This document shows positions 23,753 through 33,368 of a DNA stretch of 64,000 nucleotides, one piece after another. The position numbers and the translations under genes were made by a program. The stretch is from Chryseobacterium herbae (GTDB lineage Bacteria > Bacteroidota > Bacteroidia > Flavobacteriales > Weeksellaceae), in assembly GCF_025154075.1 (NCBI RefSeq), contig NZ_JAOAMU010000005.1, positions 303,749-367,748 of the forward strand. Reading direction: 5' to 3'. Position 1 is the first letter of the stretch. Every line of letters starts with the position of its first letter. The notes beneath the pieces were generated by a model. The model did no database searches. It was not told where the DNA came from and saw only the letters and a list, made by a program, of their open reading frames with translations.

Positions 23753-25785
23753 TGCAGGAAAATAAGAAAAAGCAGGTCCTTTTAGTCGGGAATCCCAATG
23801 TAGGAAAGTCTACGGTTTTCAATGCTCTGTGCAACAAAAAGCAGAAAACCGGAAATTATGCAGGAGTTACCGTAGCGAGCCATTCAGGAAAATACACCTA
23901 TAAAAACGAGGAAGTTGAGGTGATCGACCTGCCGGGTTCATACAGTGTTTATCCAAGCTCCGAAGATGAAGCTATTTTTTCCAAATTTCTTATTGACGAG
24001 CAAAAAAATTATGCAGGCGTTATCTATATTCTTGAAGCACTAAGCCTGAAAAGAGGATTGCTTCTGTTTCAGCAGATACAGGACCTCGGTATTCCGATGA
24101 TTCTAGTGGTGAACCAAATCGACCAGGCGGAAAGAAGAGGAATCAGCATTGATATTCAAAAATTTTCAGATGCTTTGGGCATCAAAATCATCCAGACCAA
24201 TGCCAAAGAGCAGCTGGGAATAGATGAGATCAGACAAGCTGTTCTCAACGATGGTTTTGTAAAAGCAGAAAAAAATTCTTTCGAAACACCAAACGAACAT
24301 AAAGACTTTATTCAAAAATTAGCAGCCCACAAAGGCATCGACAACGAATATAAAGCATGGATGAGCCTTTCCTTAGGCACTGACCTTGGAAGAATTGGAT
24401 CCATCAAAGACCAGATGAACGAACCTGATTCTAAAAGTCTGGTTCCAAAAAGACTTCAGGTGCAGGAAACCGTAAGAAGATATCAGAATGTTGATAAAAT
24501 ATTAGCAGATGTGATCTCTAAAAAAGCTCAGTTCAAGGAGCTTCTAACCGAAAAACTGGATAAAGTACTGGTTCACAAATTCTGGGGCTATGTCGTGTTC
24601 CTCATGATCCTGTTAATTATTTTCCAAAGTGTATTCTTCCTGGCCGAGTATCCAATGAACTGGATTGAGAGTTTCTTCTCATGGCTGGCTGCCTTTACAG
24701 GAGAACATCTGCCGGCAGGACCCATCAACTCATTAATTTCAAACGGAATTGTTCCCGGAATCGGAGGCATTGTAGTATTTGCCCCTCAGATCGGAATTTT
24801 ATTATACTTTCTTTATTTGTTGGAAGACTCAGGATATATGGCGAGAGTGGTCTTTCTGATGGACCGGCTTTTACGACCGTTCGGATTGAATGGAAAAAGT
24901 ATTGTTCCATTGGTATCAGGGACAGCCTGTGCTATTCCTGCCGTGATCTCCACAAGAAATATTGAGAATGTAAGAGAAAGGTTATTGACTATATTGGTTA
25001 CCCCTTTCATGACCTGTTCCGCAAGGCTTCCCGTGTACAGTATCATTATCGGGCTGATTATTTCAGAAGGCTCTTTCCTTGGAATTAAATATAAAGCACT
25101 CGTGCTGATGGGAATGTACCTTTTAGGGTTCGCTGTTGCTTTACTTTCTGCAGCTATTCTTAAAGGATTTATCAAGAATGAAGGGAAAACCTATCTTGTC
25201 ATGGATCTTCCAACCTATAAAAAACCACTTTTCGGATACGATTTTAAAATGGTTTTGGGAAAGGTCTGGGAATTCATTACAGGAGCAGGAAAAATCATAT
25301 TTATTGTAAGTATCATCATCTGGTTCCTGAGTTATTTCGGCCCCAAACAGAAGCCTGATCAGTTTGTAGCGACAAACGTTGAACTGGATCATTCTTATCT
25401 GGCTAAAATGGGGAAAGGAATTGAACCTCTTATCGAACCTCTTGGCTACGACTGGAAAATGGGTGTGGGAATTCTGACAAGTTTTGTAGCGAGAGAAGTT
25501 TTCGTGGGAACCATGTCTACGCTGTACAGCCTTGAAGATGATGCTCCCGAAGTAAAAGTAATTGATAAAATGAGAAGAGATGTAAAACCTGATGGCGGAA
25601 AAGTCTTCAGTTTTGCAACCGGAATTTCCGTACTTTTATTCTACGCGTTTGCAATGCAGTGTGTTTCTACACTGGCAGTAGTCTACAGAGAAACCAAAAG
25701 CTGGAAATGGACCGGCTTTCAGGTAGCGATGATGACAGGTTTGGCATATTTTGTGTCGTTGATAGCATATCAGATTTTAAAATAA
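23752..25785 (+). CDS. feoB: Ferrous iron transporter FeoB
   Basis: Encodes 677 residues. The cytosolic G domain has GNPNVGKST (residues 13-21), the NYAGVTV switch, DLPG and NQID. A helical linker follows, then the membrane part with Gate motifs (GLNGKSIVPLVSGTACAIPA with Cys, and FMTCSARLPVY) and about eight to ten membrane segments. FeoB imports Fe2+ across the inner membrane. It is the middle gene of a feoA-feoB-Cys-rich operon, with single-base overlaps on both sides. All key motifs are present. Confidence 0.96.
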   Translation: MQENKKKQVLLVGNPNVGKSTVFNALCNKKQKTGNYAGVTVASHSGKYTYKNEEVEVIDLPGSYSVYPSSEDEAIFSKFLIDEQKNYAGVIYILEALSLKRGLLLFQQIQDLGIPMILVVNQIDQAERRGISIDIQKFSDALGIKIIQTNAKEQLGIDEIRQAVLNDGFVKAEKNSFETPNEHKDFIQKLAAHKGIDNEYKAWMSLSLGTDLGRIGSIKDQMNEPDSKSLVPKRLQVQETVRRYQNVDKILADVISKKAQFKELLTEKLDKVLVHKFWGYVVFLMILLIIFQSVFFLAEYPMNWIESFFSWLAAFTGEHLPAGPINSLISNGIVPGIGGIVVFAPQIGILLYFLYLLEDSGYMARVVFLMDRLLRPFGLNGKSIVPLVSGTACAIPAVISTRNIENVRERLLTILVTPFMTCSARLPVYSIIIGLIISEGSFLGIKYKALVLMGMYLLGFAVALLSAAILKGFIKNEGKTYLVMDLPTYKKPLFGYDFKMVLGKVWEFITGAGKIIFIVSIIIWFLSYFGPKQKPDQFVATNVELDHSYLAKMGKGIEPLIEPLGYDWKMGVGILTSFVAREVFVGTMSTLYSLEDDAPEVKVIDKMRRDVKPDGGKVFSFATGISVLLFYAFAMQCVSTLAVVYRETKSWKWTGFQVAMMTGLAYFVSLIAYQILK

Positions 25786-25937
25786 TGGATACTTCATTGA
25801 TTTTTCAGTACGTTATTATCGTATTGATCGTTGCATTTGCCTGCTACTCTTTATTTAAAGTGCTCAGAAAGAATTTTGCGCCGAAAAAGTTCAGTTCCAA
25901 AAGAACCGGCTGCGACAAAGATTGCGGCTGTTCATAG
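25785..25937 (+). CDS. FeoB-associated Cys-rich membrane protein
   Basis: Encodes 50 residues: one membrane helix (IFQYVIIVLIVAFACYSLFKVL), a basic loop and a C-terminal TGCDKDCGCS cluster with three Cys. This is the small FeoB-associated protein often placed after feoB in Bacteroidetes and Firmicutes, thought to help bind iron or complete the pore. The ATG overlaps the feoB stop by one base. It is easily missed because of its size. Confidence 0.88.
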   Translation: MDTSLIFQYVIIVLIVAFACYSLFKVLRKNFAPKKFSSKRTGCDKDCGCS

Positions 25938-26005
25938 TCCTGTTTTAAGCTTATAATTGAAAAAATTGTAGTAATTTCATTTTCTGAAACTAAAACCTTT
26001 TCGAT

Positions 26006-27034
26006 TTGAGCCCGAAATCAGCAACAATCCTTCTATTTTTCCTTATAACGGTTATGGCAAAAGCCCAGATCGATACGACCAAAATCAAATCTTACGCAGA
26101 TCAGGTGATGGTCCGGATTAACCTTGATACCAATATTGAAAAATATGTTTACACGGAAGGTCCGGAAGATAAGGCTATAGAAACAAGCTATACAATCAAT
26201 AACAAAACAAGAGCTTCTTTTTCTATCGATTACAGGATTATAAGTGCCACCGTATCATTTACACCGAATTTTCTTCCGGGTAACAATGATAATGATCTTA
26301 AAGGTAGCAGTTCCTATGCGGACTTCAGATTCCGCTTTTTCCCGAAAAAATTTATCCAGACCGTTTACTATAAGAATGTAAAAGGCTTTTATATGGAGAA
26401 TATGAAAGACTTCTTTCCGGAATGGAGAGAAGGAAAAGACCCCTATCTTCAGTTTCCCGATCTTAGAATCCAGAGTTTTGGAGGATCTACAGCCTATGTC
26501 ATGAAGAATGATTTTTCCCTGAAAAGCATTTATACCCAGGGTGAATGGCAGAAGGAAAGCCGGGGAAGCTGGGTTCCTTTTGTAGATTATGATCTATCTA
26601 TATTCAGGGATATTTTAAATGAACAGAAAAGTAAGGAGACTCAATACAGTTTCGGGGCCAATATGGGCTATTTCTATAACTGGGTACTGGGCGCTAAAAA
26701 AAGAGTCAATATCTCACCCAATGTCTCACTGGGACTAGGCGGCATGTTTTCCAGCAGTTGGGATATCCGTGGTGATGGGACAAAGTTTAATAAAGAAAAT
26801 ACGCAGTACCTAACCATCAGGTTTGCTACAGGGCTTCATATCGGATACAATACAGACCGGATCCTGTTCGGAGGAAAATTCAATGTCAATGCCTCTGCCT
26901 ATAATGAAAAAAGTGATCAGGCTGTGCAGAACAATAACCTGTACGGACTGCTTTATATAGGGTACCGTTTCCCTCCTCCGAAAGTGGTGGAAAGAAATTA
27001 TGATAAGATCCAGAAAAAGATTCCTGTTTTATAA
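26006..27034 (+). CDS. DUF4421 family secreted/outer-membrane protein
   Basis: Encodes 342 residues with a signal peptide ending AKAQ and a beta-rich body of alternating Gly and aromatic residues (VSLGLGGMFSSSWDIRG, GLLYIGYRF) consistent with a small outer-membrane barrel, as in DUF4421. The start is TTG at 26006, the only codon that keeps the full signal peptide. The C-terminus ends soon after a proline-rich FPPPKVV. The function is unknown. Confidence 0.8.
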   Translation: MSPKSATILLFFLITVMAKAQIDTTKIKSYADQVMVRINLDTNIEKYVYTEGPEDKAIETSYTINNKTRASFSIDYRIISATVSFTPNFLPGNNDNDLKGSSSYADFRFRFFPKKFIQTVYYKNVKGFYMENMKDFFPEWREGKDPYLQFPDLRIQSFGGSTAYVMKNDFSLKSIYTQGEWQKESRGSWVPFVDYDLSIFRDILNEQKSKETQYSFGANMGYFYNWVLGAKKRVNISPNVSLGLGGMFSSSWDIRGDGTKFNKENTQYLTIRFATGLHIGYNTDRILFGGKFNVNASAYNEKSDQAVQNNNLYGLLYIGYRFPPPKVVERNYDKIQKKIPVL

Positions 27035-27059
27035 CTTAAAGGTCTTTTAAGTATCTTTG
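27028..27059 (+). promoter_or_regulatory. glmM promoter
   Basis: TTTA (27028-27031), a 20-bp spacer and TATCTTTG (27052-27059). The -7 box overlaps an upstream in-frame start codon at 27057, so translation must begin at the ATG at 27096. Confidence 0.65.
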
Positions 27060-27095
27060 TCCGGAATAAAAAACAACTTAAAAAATAAAAACAGA

Positions 27096-28478
27096 ATGTC
27101 GTTAATAAAATCTATTTCAGGGATCCGCGGAACCATCGGTGGAAAAGTAAATGATAACCTGACTCCTCTGGACGTGGTGAAATTTGCCTCTGCATTCGGG
27201 ACCTGGCTTCAGAATACGCAGAATAAAAAGAATTTAACCCTTGTGATAGGAAGAGACGCCAGAATTTCAGGAGAAATGGTTTCTTCACTGGTAACCGCTA
27301 CCCTTCAGGGATTAGGAATCAATGTAGTAGATTTAGGACTTTCCACAACGCCAACCGTGGAAATTATGGTCCCTGAACTCAATGCAGACGGAGGAATCAT
27401 CCTTACTGCTTCTCATAATCCAAAACAATGGAACGCTCTTAAGCTCTTAAATGGCAAAGGAGAATTCATCAGCGGAGACGATGGGGCAAAAGTACTTGCC
27501 CTGGCTGAAAATGAAGATTTCAACTACGCTGAAGTAGATGATCTTGGGAAATATGAAACAAGAAATGATGCTTTTGACATTCATATCCAGCAGATTTTAG
27601 ATCTTCCGATGGTAGATGTTGAGGCTATTAAAGCGAAGAAATTCAAAATCGTTCTTGATGCCGTAAACTCTACAGGAGGAATTGCTATTCCAATGCTATT
27701 GGACAAACTAGGCTGTGAGACGGTAAAATTATACTGTGAACCAAACGGACAGTTTCCACACAATCCAGAGCCTCTAAAAGAACATTTGGGAGACATCTGC
27801 GAACTGGTAAAAAAAGAAAACGCAGACCTTGGAATTGTTGTAGATCCGGACGTTGACCGATTAGCATTAATTGATGAAAAAGGGGAAATGTTCGGAGAAG
27901 AATATACTCTGGTTGCCGTAGCAGATTATTTATTGAAACATAAAAAAGGCGCTGCTATTTCAAACCTTTCTTCAAGCCGTGCTTTGAGGGATGTTGCCAG
28001 AAGCCACGATTCAGAATACTTTGCTAGTGCTGTAGGAGAGGTGAACGTCGTGAACTTAATGAAAGAGAAAAATGCCGTGATCGGAGGAGAAGGAAATGGA
28101 GGAATTATCTATCCTGATCTTCATTACGGAAGAGACTCTTTGGTTGGAGCTGCATTGTTTTTAACGCATCTGGCTAAAGAAGGTAAAAAAGTTTCCGAAT
28201 TAAGAGCAGGCTATCCAAGCTACTTTATGGGGAAAAAGAAAATAGAACTGACTCCGGAGATCAATGTAGATGATATTTTAGCCAAAATGGAAAAAGAATA
28301 TCAGAATGAAGAAGTTTCTACGGTAGATGGTGTTAAAATTGACTTTGAAAACAATTGGGTACACCTTAGAAAATCCAATACAGAACCGATTATCAGAATC
28401 TACACTGAAGCTTACACTCAAGAAGAAGCCGATAAACTTGGAGATGACATCATCGCTAAAATTAAAAGTTTAATTTAA
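27096..28478 (+). CDS. glmM: Phosphoglucosamine mutase family protein
   Basis: Encodes 460 residues, an alpha-D-phosphohexomutase. Motifs in order: SGIRGT near the start, the active-site serine loop TASHNP (about residue 105), the metal loop DPDVDRLAL, the sugar-recognition GEGNGG, and the phosphate loop RKSNTEPIIRIY near the C-terminus. In Bacteroidetes this type is annotated as GlmM, converting GlcN-6-P to GlcN-1-P for cell-wall precursors, although phosphomannomutase or phosphoglucomutase activity cannot be excluded from sequence. Its own promoter and terminator show it is a single-gene unit. Confidence 0.88.
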   Translation: MSLIKSISGIRGTIGGKVNDNLTPLDVVKFASAFGTWLQNTQNKKNLTLVIGRDARISGEMVSSLVTATLQGLGINVVDLGLSTTPTVEIMVPELNADGGIILTASHNPKQWNALKLLNGKGEFISGDDGAKVLALAENEDFNYAEVDDLGKYETRNDAFDIHIQQILDLPMVDVEAIKAKKFKIVLDAVNSTGGIAIPMLLDKLGCETVKLYCEPNGQFPHNPEPLKEHLGDICELVKKENADLGIVVDPDVDRLALIDEKGEMFGEEYTLVAVADYLLKHKKGAAISNLSSSRALRDVARSHDSEYFASAVGEVNVVNLMKEKNAVIGGEGNGGIIYPDLHYGRDSLVGAALFLTHLAKEGKKVSELRAGYPSYFMGKKKIELTPEINVDDILAKMEKEYQNEEVSTVDGVKIDFENNWVHLRKSNTEPIIRIYTEAYTQEEADKLGDDIIAKIKSLI

Positions 28479-28487
28479 AATAAATCA

Positions 28488-28518
28488 GGAACGGAACAGA
28501 AATGCTCCGTTCTTTTTT
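28488..28518 (+). terminator. Terminator after glmM
   Basis: GAACGGA (28489-28495) pairs with TCCGTTC (28506-28512), with a short CA/TG extension across a mismatch, then a run of T. Confidence 0.75.
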
Positions 28519-28526
28519 CTTGTCAA

Positions 28527-29114
28527 ATGTTTGAGCATATACAAAACAGATTTCTCTTCCCGAAAGGAAAATGGCGGAAATTTCTAAGCTGCTTTGAGCG
28601 CATGGAAGTTCCCGCTAAAACTTTGCTTTTAAAGGAAAATGAGGTTTCAGACAGCGCTTACTATATTGAAAAAGGAGTCGTAAGGGCTTGGTACAACAAT
28701 GACGGGAAAGATGTGACCTTCCAGTTCTTTATGGAAAACACCATGTTCTCATCCCTTGAAAGTTTCAGGAAAGGCCTGCCAAGTATGGTCTCTTTTGAAA
28801 CCATAGAGGCCTGCACTCTATGGAAGATCCGTAAAACCGATGCAGATGCTGTTTTGGCTGAGGTATACGAAGATCCCGAGCTGAGGACTCAATTCATGGA
28901 TTCTCTTTTTGAAAGGATCTTCGATTACATGAAACATTTTTTCTCATTCATAAAAGACACCCCGAAACAACGGTATCTCAGTCTTGCCAAAGAACGTCCG
29001 GAAATCATCAGAAGAATTCCTCAGCACTATATCGCTTCCTATCTGGGAATTACTACCGTGCATCTGAGCAGGATCAAAAGCGCGATCTTAAAAGAAGATG
29101 CTTTAAAAAAATAA
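28527..29114 (+). CDS. Crp/Fnr family transcription regulator
   Basis: Encodes 195 residues: an N-terminal cyclic-nucleotide-binding-like domain (FLSCFERMEVPAKTLLLKENEVSDSAYYIEKGVVRAW) and a C-terminal helix-turn-helix (IPQHYIASYLGITTVHLSRIK). No Fnr-type Cys cluster is present, and the cAMP-binding Glu/Arg signature is not clear. It stands directly upstream of a quinone oxidoreductase gene. A 6+2+6 palindrome at 29130-29143 in the gap is a candidate target, so it probably regulates its neighbour and perhaps itself. Confidence 0.88.
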   Translation: MFEHIQNRFLFPKGKWRKFLSCFERMEVPAKTLLLKENEVSDSAYYIEKGVVRAWYNNDGKDVTFQFFMENTMFSSLESFRKGLPSMVSFETIEACTLWKIRKTDADAVLAEVYEDPELRTQFMDSLFERIFDYMKHFFSFIKDTPKQRYLSLAKERPEIIRRIPQHYIASYLGITTVHLSRIKSAILKEDALKK

Positions 29115-29129
29115 CCAACAGGACAACTG

Positions 29130-29174
29130 ATAACAAATGTTATTGCACTGCAGACTGCTCTCATCCTAATTTTG
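29130..29174 (+). promoter_or_regulatory. Oxidoreductase promoter with Crp/Fnr-like palindrome
   Basis: ATAACA-AA-TGTTAT (29130-29143) is a perfect two-fold site overlapping the -33 region (ATTG 29142-29145). A 21-bp spacer leads to an exact -7 box TAATTTTG (29167-29174). It is a plausible binding site for the regulator encoded just upstream. Confidence 0.55.
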
Positions 29175-29191
29175 CGTAAAAATTTAATATA

Positions 29192-30163
29192 ATGAAAGCA
29201 GCAGTCGTATTTGAAAAAGGAAGTATTCCTCAATATGCAGATTTTCCGGATCCGGAAACCTCTAAGGAAAATGAAGTGCAGATATCGGTGAAAGCAGCAT
29301 CGATCAAAAATCTTGACAGAGCTATCGCGGGTGGAAGTCATTATTCCGTCAGCAGCGAAGTACATCAGCCAAGAATTATCGGAACAGATGGGGCCGGATA
29401 TCTTGACAATGGTCAAAAAGTATATTTTTTCAGTAAAAAAGGAACAACAGCTGAGAAAGTCAATGCTGAAAAAGGATTTGTCATTCCCGTACCGGAAGAA
29501 CTGGACTTCACTATCGCCGCTGCACTGCCCAATGCCGTAATGGGATCTGCGATGGGACTTAAGTTTAAAGCAGAGATGAAACCCGGCGACACCGTTCTGA
29601 TCAATGGAGCAACTGGTGTTACAGGAAAAATTGCAGTTCAGGTGGCCAAATTATACGGAGCCAAAAAAATCATTGCTACAGGCAGAAATGAAGAATCTTT
29701 ACAGTCACTTCTTACGCTGGGAGCAGATGAAGTGATTTCTTTAAAACAGCCTGACGAAGATTTTAATGCAAAAATTAAAGCAATTCACAGCGAAACACCC
29801 ATTGATATTATCTTAGATTATCTCTGGGGGCATTCTATAGAGATGCTGCTGTACGCTCTTAAAGGAAACGGAACATTTTCTCACAAGACCAGATTGGTTT
29901 CTGTAGGAGGAATGAGTGGCGATACCATTCAGTTGTCTTCGCAGATTCTGAGGGGAACAGATATTCAGATTTCAGGATCAGGATTGGGAAGCTGGACAAA
30001 AGAAGAGACTCATCTGCTGTTTACGGAAATCATTCCTGAAATGTTTCAGGCAGCTGTAGATGGTAAAATTAAAATAGACACACAGACAGCAGAAATAAAG
30101 GATATAGAATCAGTCTGGAACACTGAAATTCCGGCTGGAAAAAGACTTGTTCTTACTATTTAA
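29192..30163 (+). CDS. Quinone oxidoreductase-like MDR family protein
   Basis: Encodes 323 residues of the medium-chain dehydrogenase/reductase superfamily. It has the N-terminal GroES-like domain, the NAD(P)H-binding NGATGVTGKIAVQVAKLYG loop (about residues 139-157) with GRNEES as the second strand, and the GMSGDT segment. No structural or catalytic zinc Cys residues are seen, so it is of the zinc-free quinone-oxidoreductase type. The likely role is NADPH-dependent reduction of quinones or enones. It is probably controlled by the adjacent Crp/Fnr regulator. Confidence 0.85.
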   Translation: MKAAVVFEKGSIPQYADFPDPETSKENEVQISVKAASIKNLDRAIAGGSHYSVSSEVHQPRIIGTDGAGYLDNGQKVYFFSKKGTTAEKVNAEKGFVIPVPEELDFTIAAALPNAVMGSAMGLKFKAEMKPGDTVLINGATGVTGKIAVQVAKLYGAKKIIATGRNEESLQSLLTLGADEVISLKQPDEDFNAKIKAIHSETPIDIILDYLWGHSIEMLLYALKGNGTFSHKTRLVSVGGMSGDTIQLSSQILRGTDIQISGSGLGSWTKEETHLLFTEIIPEMFQAAVDGKIKIDTQTAEIKDIESVWNTEIPAGKRLVLTI

Positions 30164-30371
30164 CCACAATTTGCGTTTTTTATCCACAATCCTTTTATCT
30201 GTTTTCTTTTTTTCCTATCTTTAAAATAGAAATTTATGAAAAATTAATTCAAAAAAAAGTTGCAACTTTGCATAAACATTTGAATTTCAGTTTCAGAAGT
30301 TATTATTAATTAATAAAGTTTGCCGAGGTTTGTAAGCATATTCAGACATCGGACTGACAAAGACGACACTA

Positions 30372-31754
30372 TTGGAAGAGTATTTTGGAAATGAACTTGT
30401 TAAAAAGTTCGAGGAAATGATGGAAAATAATGATGAATTCTACTTCGATACCGAAGAGTTGGAAGATATCATTGTTTATTATTTGGAGCTGGGAGATTTT
30501 AATTACGCAGACAATGCTGTTAATTATGGCCTTAAGCTTCACCCGAATTCATTAGATATCAAGATCAAAAGACTTGAAATTCTCTTGGAATGGGAAGATT
30601 ATAATACCGCAAAAGAACTCATCGACGAACTGAAAGGGTCATCGATGGAAAACACAGACTTTATGGTCTGCTATGCGAAGTATTATTCGAACCTGGGAAA
30701 CCCCAGAAAAGCCATTGACATCTGCAAAAAAGCCTTAGAACTGCAGGAAGAAGAGAACTTCCTTCACAACTTTATTGCAGACGAATATGTAAATTTGGGA
30801 GATCCCTTTAACGCTCTTAAGCACTACAGAAAAGCCCTGAAAGAAGATCCTACGGACGAGTATTCGCTTGAAAACTGTATGATCTGCTTCAGCGACCTGA
30901 ATAAGAGCGAGGAGGCTATTGCCTTTCTTAATGAATACTTAGATGAATTTGCTTATTCCGAAACTGCATGGTTTGAATACGGACAGTTTTACTTCAACAG
31001 AAAGAATTTTGAAGAAGCCATTAAAGGGTATGACTACCTGTTGGCGATCAATTCAAGCTCTGTAGGAGTATATGCCAATAAAGCAGCATGTTATGAAGCT
31101 TTAGGACAATATCAGAAAGCGGTGGCAGTATATGAGGAAATGCTTGAGCTCGAATATACCAAAGCATTTACTTTTTATAAAATAGGATTATGCTATAAAG
31201 CGCAGAAACAGTCGATTATGGCTCTTAATGCGTTCCAGAAATCATTGAGAGAAGACCCGCAGTTTTATCTTGCGATGATGGAGCAGTCTTATTTGTACGA
31301 AGAAATGGGAGGAATGAAAGAAGCGTTGCATTTTGCACAGGAAGCTACTCACCTGAACGACACCAATCTTGACTATCAGAAAAGACTGGCGTTCCTGTTC
31401 ATTGATTCCGGAAAATTTGAAGAAAGCCTTAGCTGCCTGAAAAGGCTGGTAGATGCTGAACCTTCAAGATTTTATAACTGGTATGCCTATTCAGAAGTTT
31501 TGATGCTTCTTGGAGAATATGAAGAAGCAGTGACTATCCTGGACAAAGCGATTAAGGTACATGACAGAGCAGAGCTGTATTATCAGCTAAGCAACTGTTA
31601 TTTCAACCTGAAAAGGCCGGAAATCGGAACAGAATCACTTCAGAAGGCATTGAGCAAAGATTCATCACTGGCTACGGATATGCAGAAAAAATATCCTTTC
31701 ATTAAAGATGAGGTGAAGAAGGTCAAAGCAAAAGTGAAAAAGAAGAATTCTTAG
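30372..31754 (+). CDS. Tetratricopeptide repeat protein
   Basis: Encodes 460 residues built almost entirely of TPR units, e.g. AKYYSNLGNPRKAIDICKKAL, ADEYVNLGDPFNALKHYRKAL and ANKAACYEALGQYQKAVAVYEEM; I count about ten repeats. No signal peptide or membrane segment is seen, so it is likely cytoplasmic. The acidic N-terminus and Lys-rich C-terminus (KKVKAKVKKKNS) stand out. It is probably a protein-interaction scaffold; partners are unknown. The start is TTG at 30372; the first ATG (codon 16/17) would lose part of the first helix. Confidence 0.85.
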   Translation: MEEYFGNELVKKFEEMMENNDEFYFDTEELEDIIVYYLELGDFNYADNAVNYGLKLHPNSLDIKIKRLEILLEWEDYNTAKELIDELKGSSMENTDFMVCYAKYYSNLGNPRKAIDICKKALELQEEENFLHNFIADEYVNLGDPFNALKHYRKALKEDPTDEYSLENCMICFSDLNKSEEAIAFLNEYLDEFAYSETAWFEYGQFYFNRKNFEEAIKGYDYLLAINSSSVGVYANKAACYEALGQYQKAVAVYEEMLELEYTKAFTFYKIGLCYKAQKQSIMALNAFQKSLREDPQFYLAMMEQSYLYEEMGGMKEALHFAQEATHLNDTNLDYQKRLAFLFIDSGKFEESLSCLKRLVDAEPSRFYNWYAYSEVLMLLGEYEEAVTILDKAIKVHDRAELYYQLSNCYFNLKRPEIGTESLQKALSKDSSLATDMQKKYPFIKDEVKKVKAKVKKKNS

Positions 31755-31865
31755 GAAGATGGAAGAGGAGAGATGGAAGAAAGAAGTTTCTGAAAGTCTT
31801 TGGATCAATGATCTGCCTCACTTATACTTAAGATTCTTAAAGATTTTAAAACAATCCAAATAAAT

Positions 31866-31893
31866 AAATCCTGCAGCAATGCGGGATTTTTGT
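31866..31893 (+). terminator. Terminator downstream of TPR gene
   Basis: AAATCCTGC (31866-31874) pairs with GCGGGATTT (31881-31889) with one G-T pair, then TTGTTTTT. Confidence 0.7.
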
Positions 31894-32270
31894 TTTTAAT
31901 TCTTTAAACTCTTTAGGGCACTTTAGTTTCAAAGCTTTATATTTTTTTATCTCTCACAGATTTCTCAGATAAAACAGATTTTAATGGGAGCTTTTTAAAA
32001 CATTAAGATCAATGAAGACGGTAAGATGAGTTAAGAAAAAGTCAAATGATTGTGTCTTAAGCGAAGCTAAAACTTAATATTCTTAAAAGCTTAACAGAGT
32101 CTTAATGGTTTGAATTTTTTCTCTCAAATTAGGCAAATTACGCAGATTATATTTTAATTGAGATCAATTTTAAAATCATTAAAAAGTATACTCAAACATC
32201 TGTGCAATCTGCATGATCTGCGAGAGATTTTTAAAAGTAATTGAAATAGAAGTTGAAATGATTATTTTTT

Positions 32271-32440
32271 CACCCAAAGTTCGATTATAACGCCGTCCAG
32301 TATAAGGAGAGCAAAGAAGGAATCAATTCATTGTTCAATTAAGCGTGTGTCATATCCGTCAGCTACATCATCGACGCAGTCGAAGTCTTTGCCTTGCTCA
32401 AAAATCAAGTGCTTCATAAATGAACCTTTGCGTCAAAATG
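32271..32440. repeat. Dispersed intergenic repeat, copy 1
   Basis: About 170 bp that aligns by eye with 52479-52642 and more loosely with 47153-47309. It starts CACCCAAAGTTCGATT, continues AGTATAAGGAGAGCAAAGAA, GAATCAATT, ATATCCG, a GCAGTCGAAGTCTTTGC block, and ends TTTGCGTCAAAA, partly the inverse of its own start. No coding frame. Confidence 0.75.
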
Positions 32441-32477
32441 AATTAAAAGCAAATATTTTGTCGGTATAGAAGCGAAT

Positions 32478-33368
32478 TTACTTTTTGACAACGCCAGATT
32501 TAGACCTTAAGAAGATCAGCCCGCCAATAATGATTCCCGCTCCCACAAACTGTAATACACTCAGTTTTTCGCCATCCAGAAAGCCCCAGACAATAGCAAC
32601 GATCGGCATTAGCAGCGTTACTGTTGAAGCAAAAAGAGGAGTAGAAACTTTCAGCAACCGATAATTCAGCGTCATGGCCAATCCCGTTCCGAAAATGGAT
32701 AAAAGGCACACAAACATCAGACCCAGCATATTATCTTCACTAAAACTGAATGTCGAAAAGAATCCCGTGAATGTTAAAGCAATAAGAGAAGGGAAAAATA
32801 AAACGAAGGAAAAAACAAATGCGGATAAAATCGTGGAAGAAACATCCATAAGCTTAGATTTTACCGTTGTTGTGCTTAAAGCGTAACATAAAGTGGCCAG
32901 TAATAACAGCAGGATCGGGATCAGTTTAAATTTTCCGCCTTCACCATCCCCACCGAATGCCAGCAAACAGACCCCGGCGAAACTGATCATCGTTCCTACA
33001 ATCTGCCTTTTGGTGGTTTCAAATTTCCAGACCAGCGCTCCTACAATGATCACAAATATCGGCATCATAGAATTGATGATTCCTGCAATACTGCTACTCA
33101 CTTCCGTTTCTGCAATCGGAAACAGGAACATAGGGATAAAATTTCCCGTGAATGCAGCCAGAATAAGCCATTTTAAATGCTTTTTCGGAAACAGTTTATA
33201 CTTGGAAATCGCAATAGGCATCAGAATAATTCCTGCGATCAAAACCCTAAGCGCACCTACCTGATAGGGGCTGAAATGTTCAAGCGATTTTTTGATCAAA
33301 ATAAATGAGGATCCCCAGATAACAGTTAATATAATCAGAAGAATCCATTTTTCTTTATCTGCGTTCAT
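32478..33368 (-). CDS. DMT superfamily transporter (EamA family)
   Basis: Encodes 296 residues with ten predicted membrane helices arranged as two EamA repeats. The start is LLIILTVIWGSSFILIKKSL, typical of the family, and the C-terminus is a short basic RSKSGVVKK. EamA members export metabolites such as amino-acid derivatives; the substrate is unknown. Its start overlaps the end of aat by 14 bases, so the two are co-transcribed, with no obvious functional link. Confidence 0.9.
   Translation of the reverse strand: MNADKEKWILLIILTVIWGSSFILIKKSLEHFSPYQVGALRVLIAGIILMPIAISKYKLFPKKHLKWLILAAFTGNFIPMFLFPIAETEVSSSIAGIINSMMPIFVIIVGALVWKFETTKRQIVGTMISFAGVCLLAFGGDGEGGKFKLIPILLLLLATLCYALSTTTVKSKLMDVSSTILSAFVFSFVLFFPSLIALTFTGFFSTFSFSEDNMLGLMFVCLLSIFGTGLAMTLNYRLLKVSTPLFASTVTLLMPIVAIVWGFLDGEKLSVLQFVGAGIIIGGLIFLRSKSGVVKK

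Larger units (their letters stand above)
31755..32477. other. 723-bp gap: terminator and dispersed repeat
   Basis: No gene. Contains a purine-rich GATGGAAGA patch (31758-31785), a hairpin terminator (31866-31893), AT-rich sequence with several degenerate copies of an AGATTT/TTAAAG theme, and a dispersed repeat at 32271-32440 (listed separately). Confidence 0.6.

Noticed and set aside
32271..32440. Reading the dispersed repeat as a degraded gene
   Set aside because: No frame is conserved between copies, and similarity is spread evenly with inverted internal parts.
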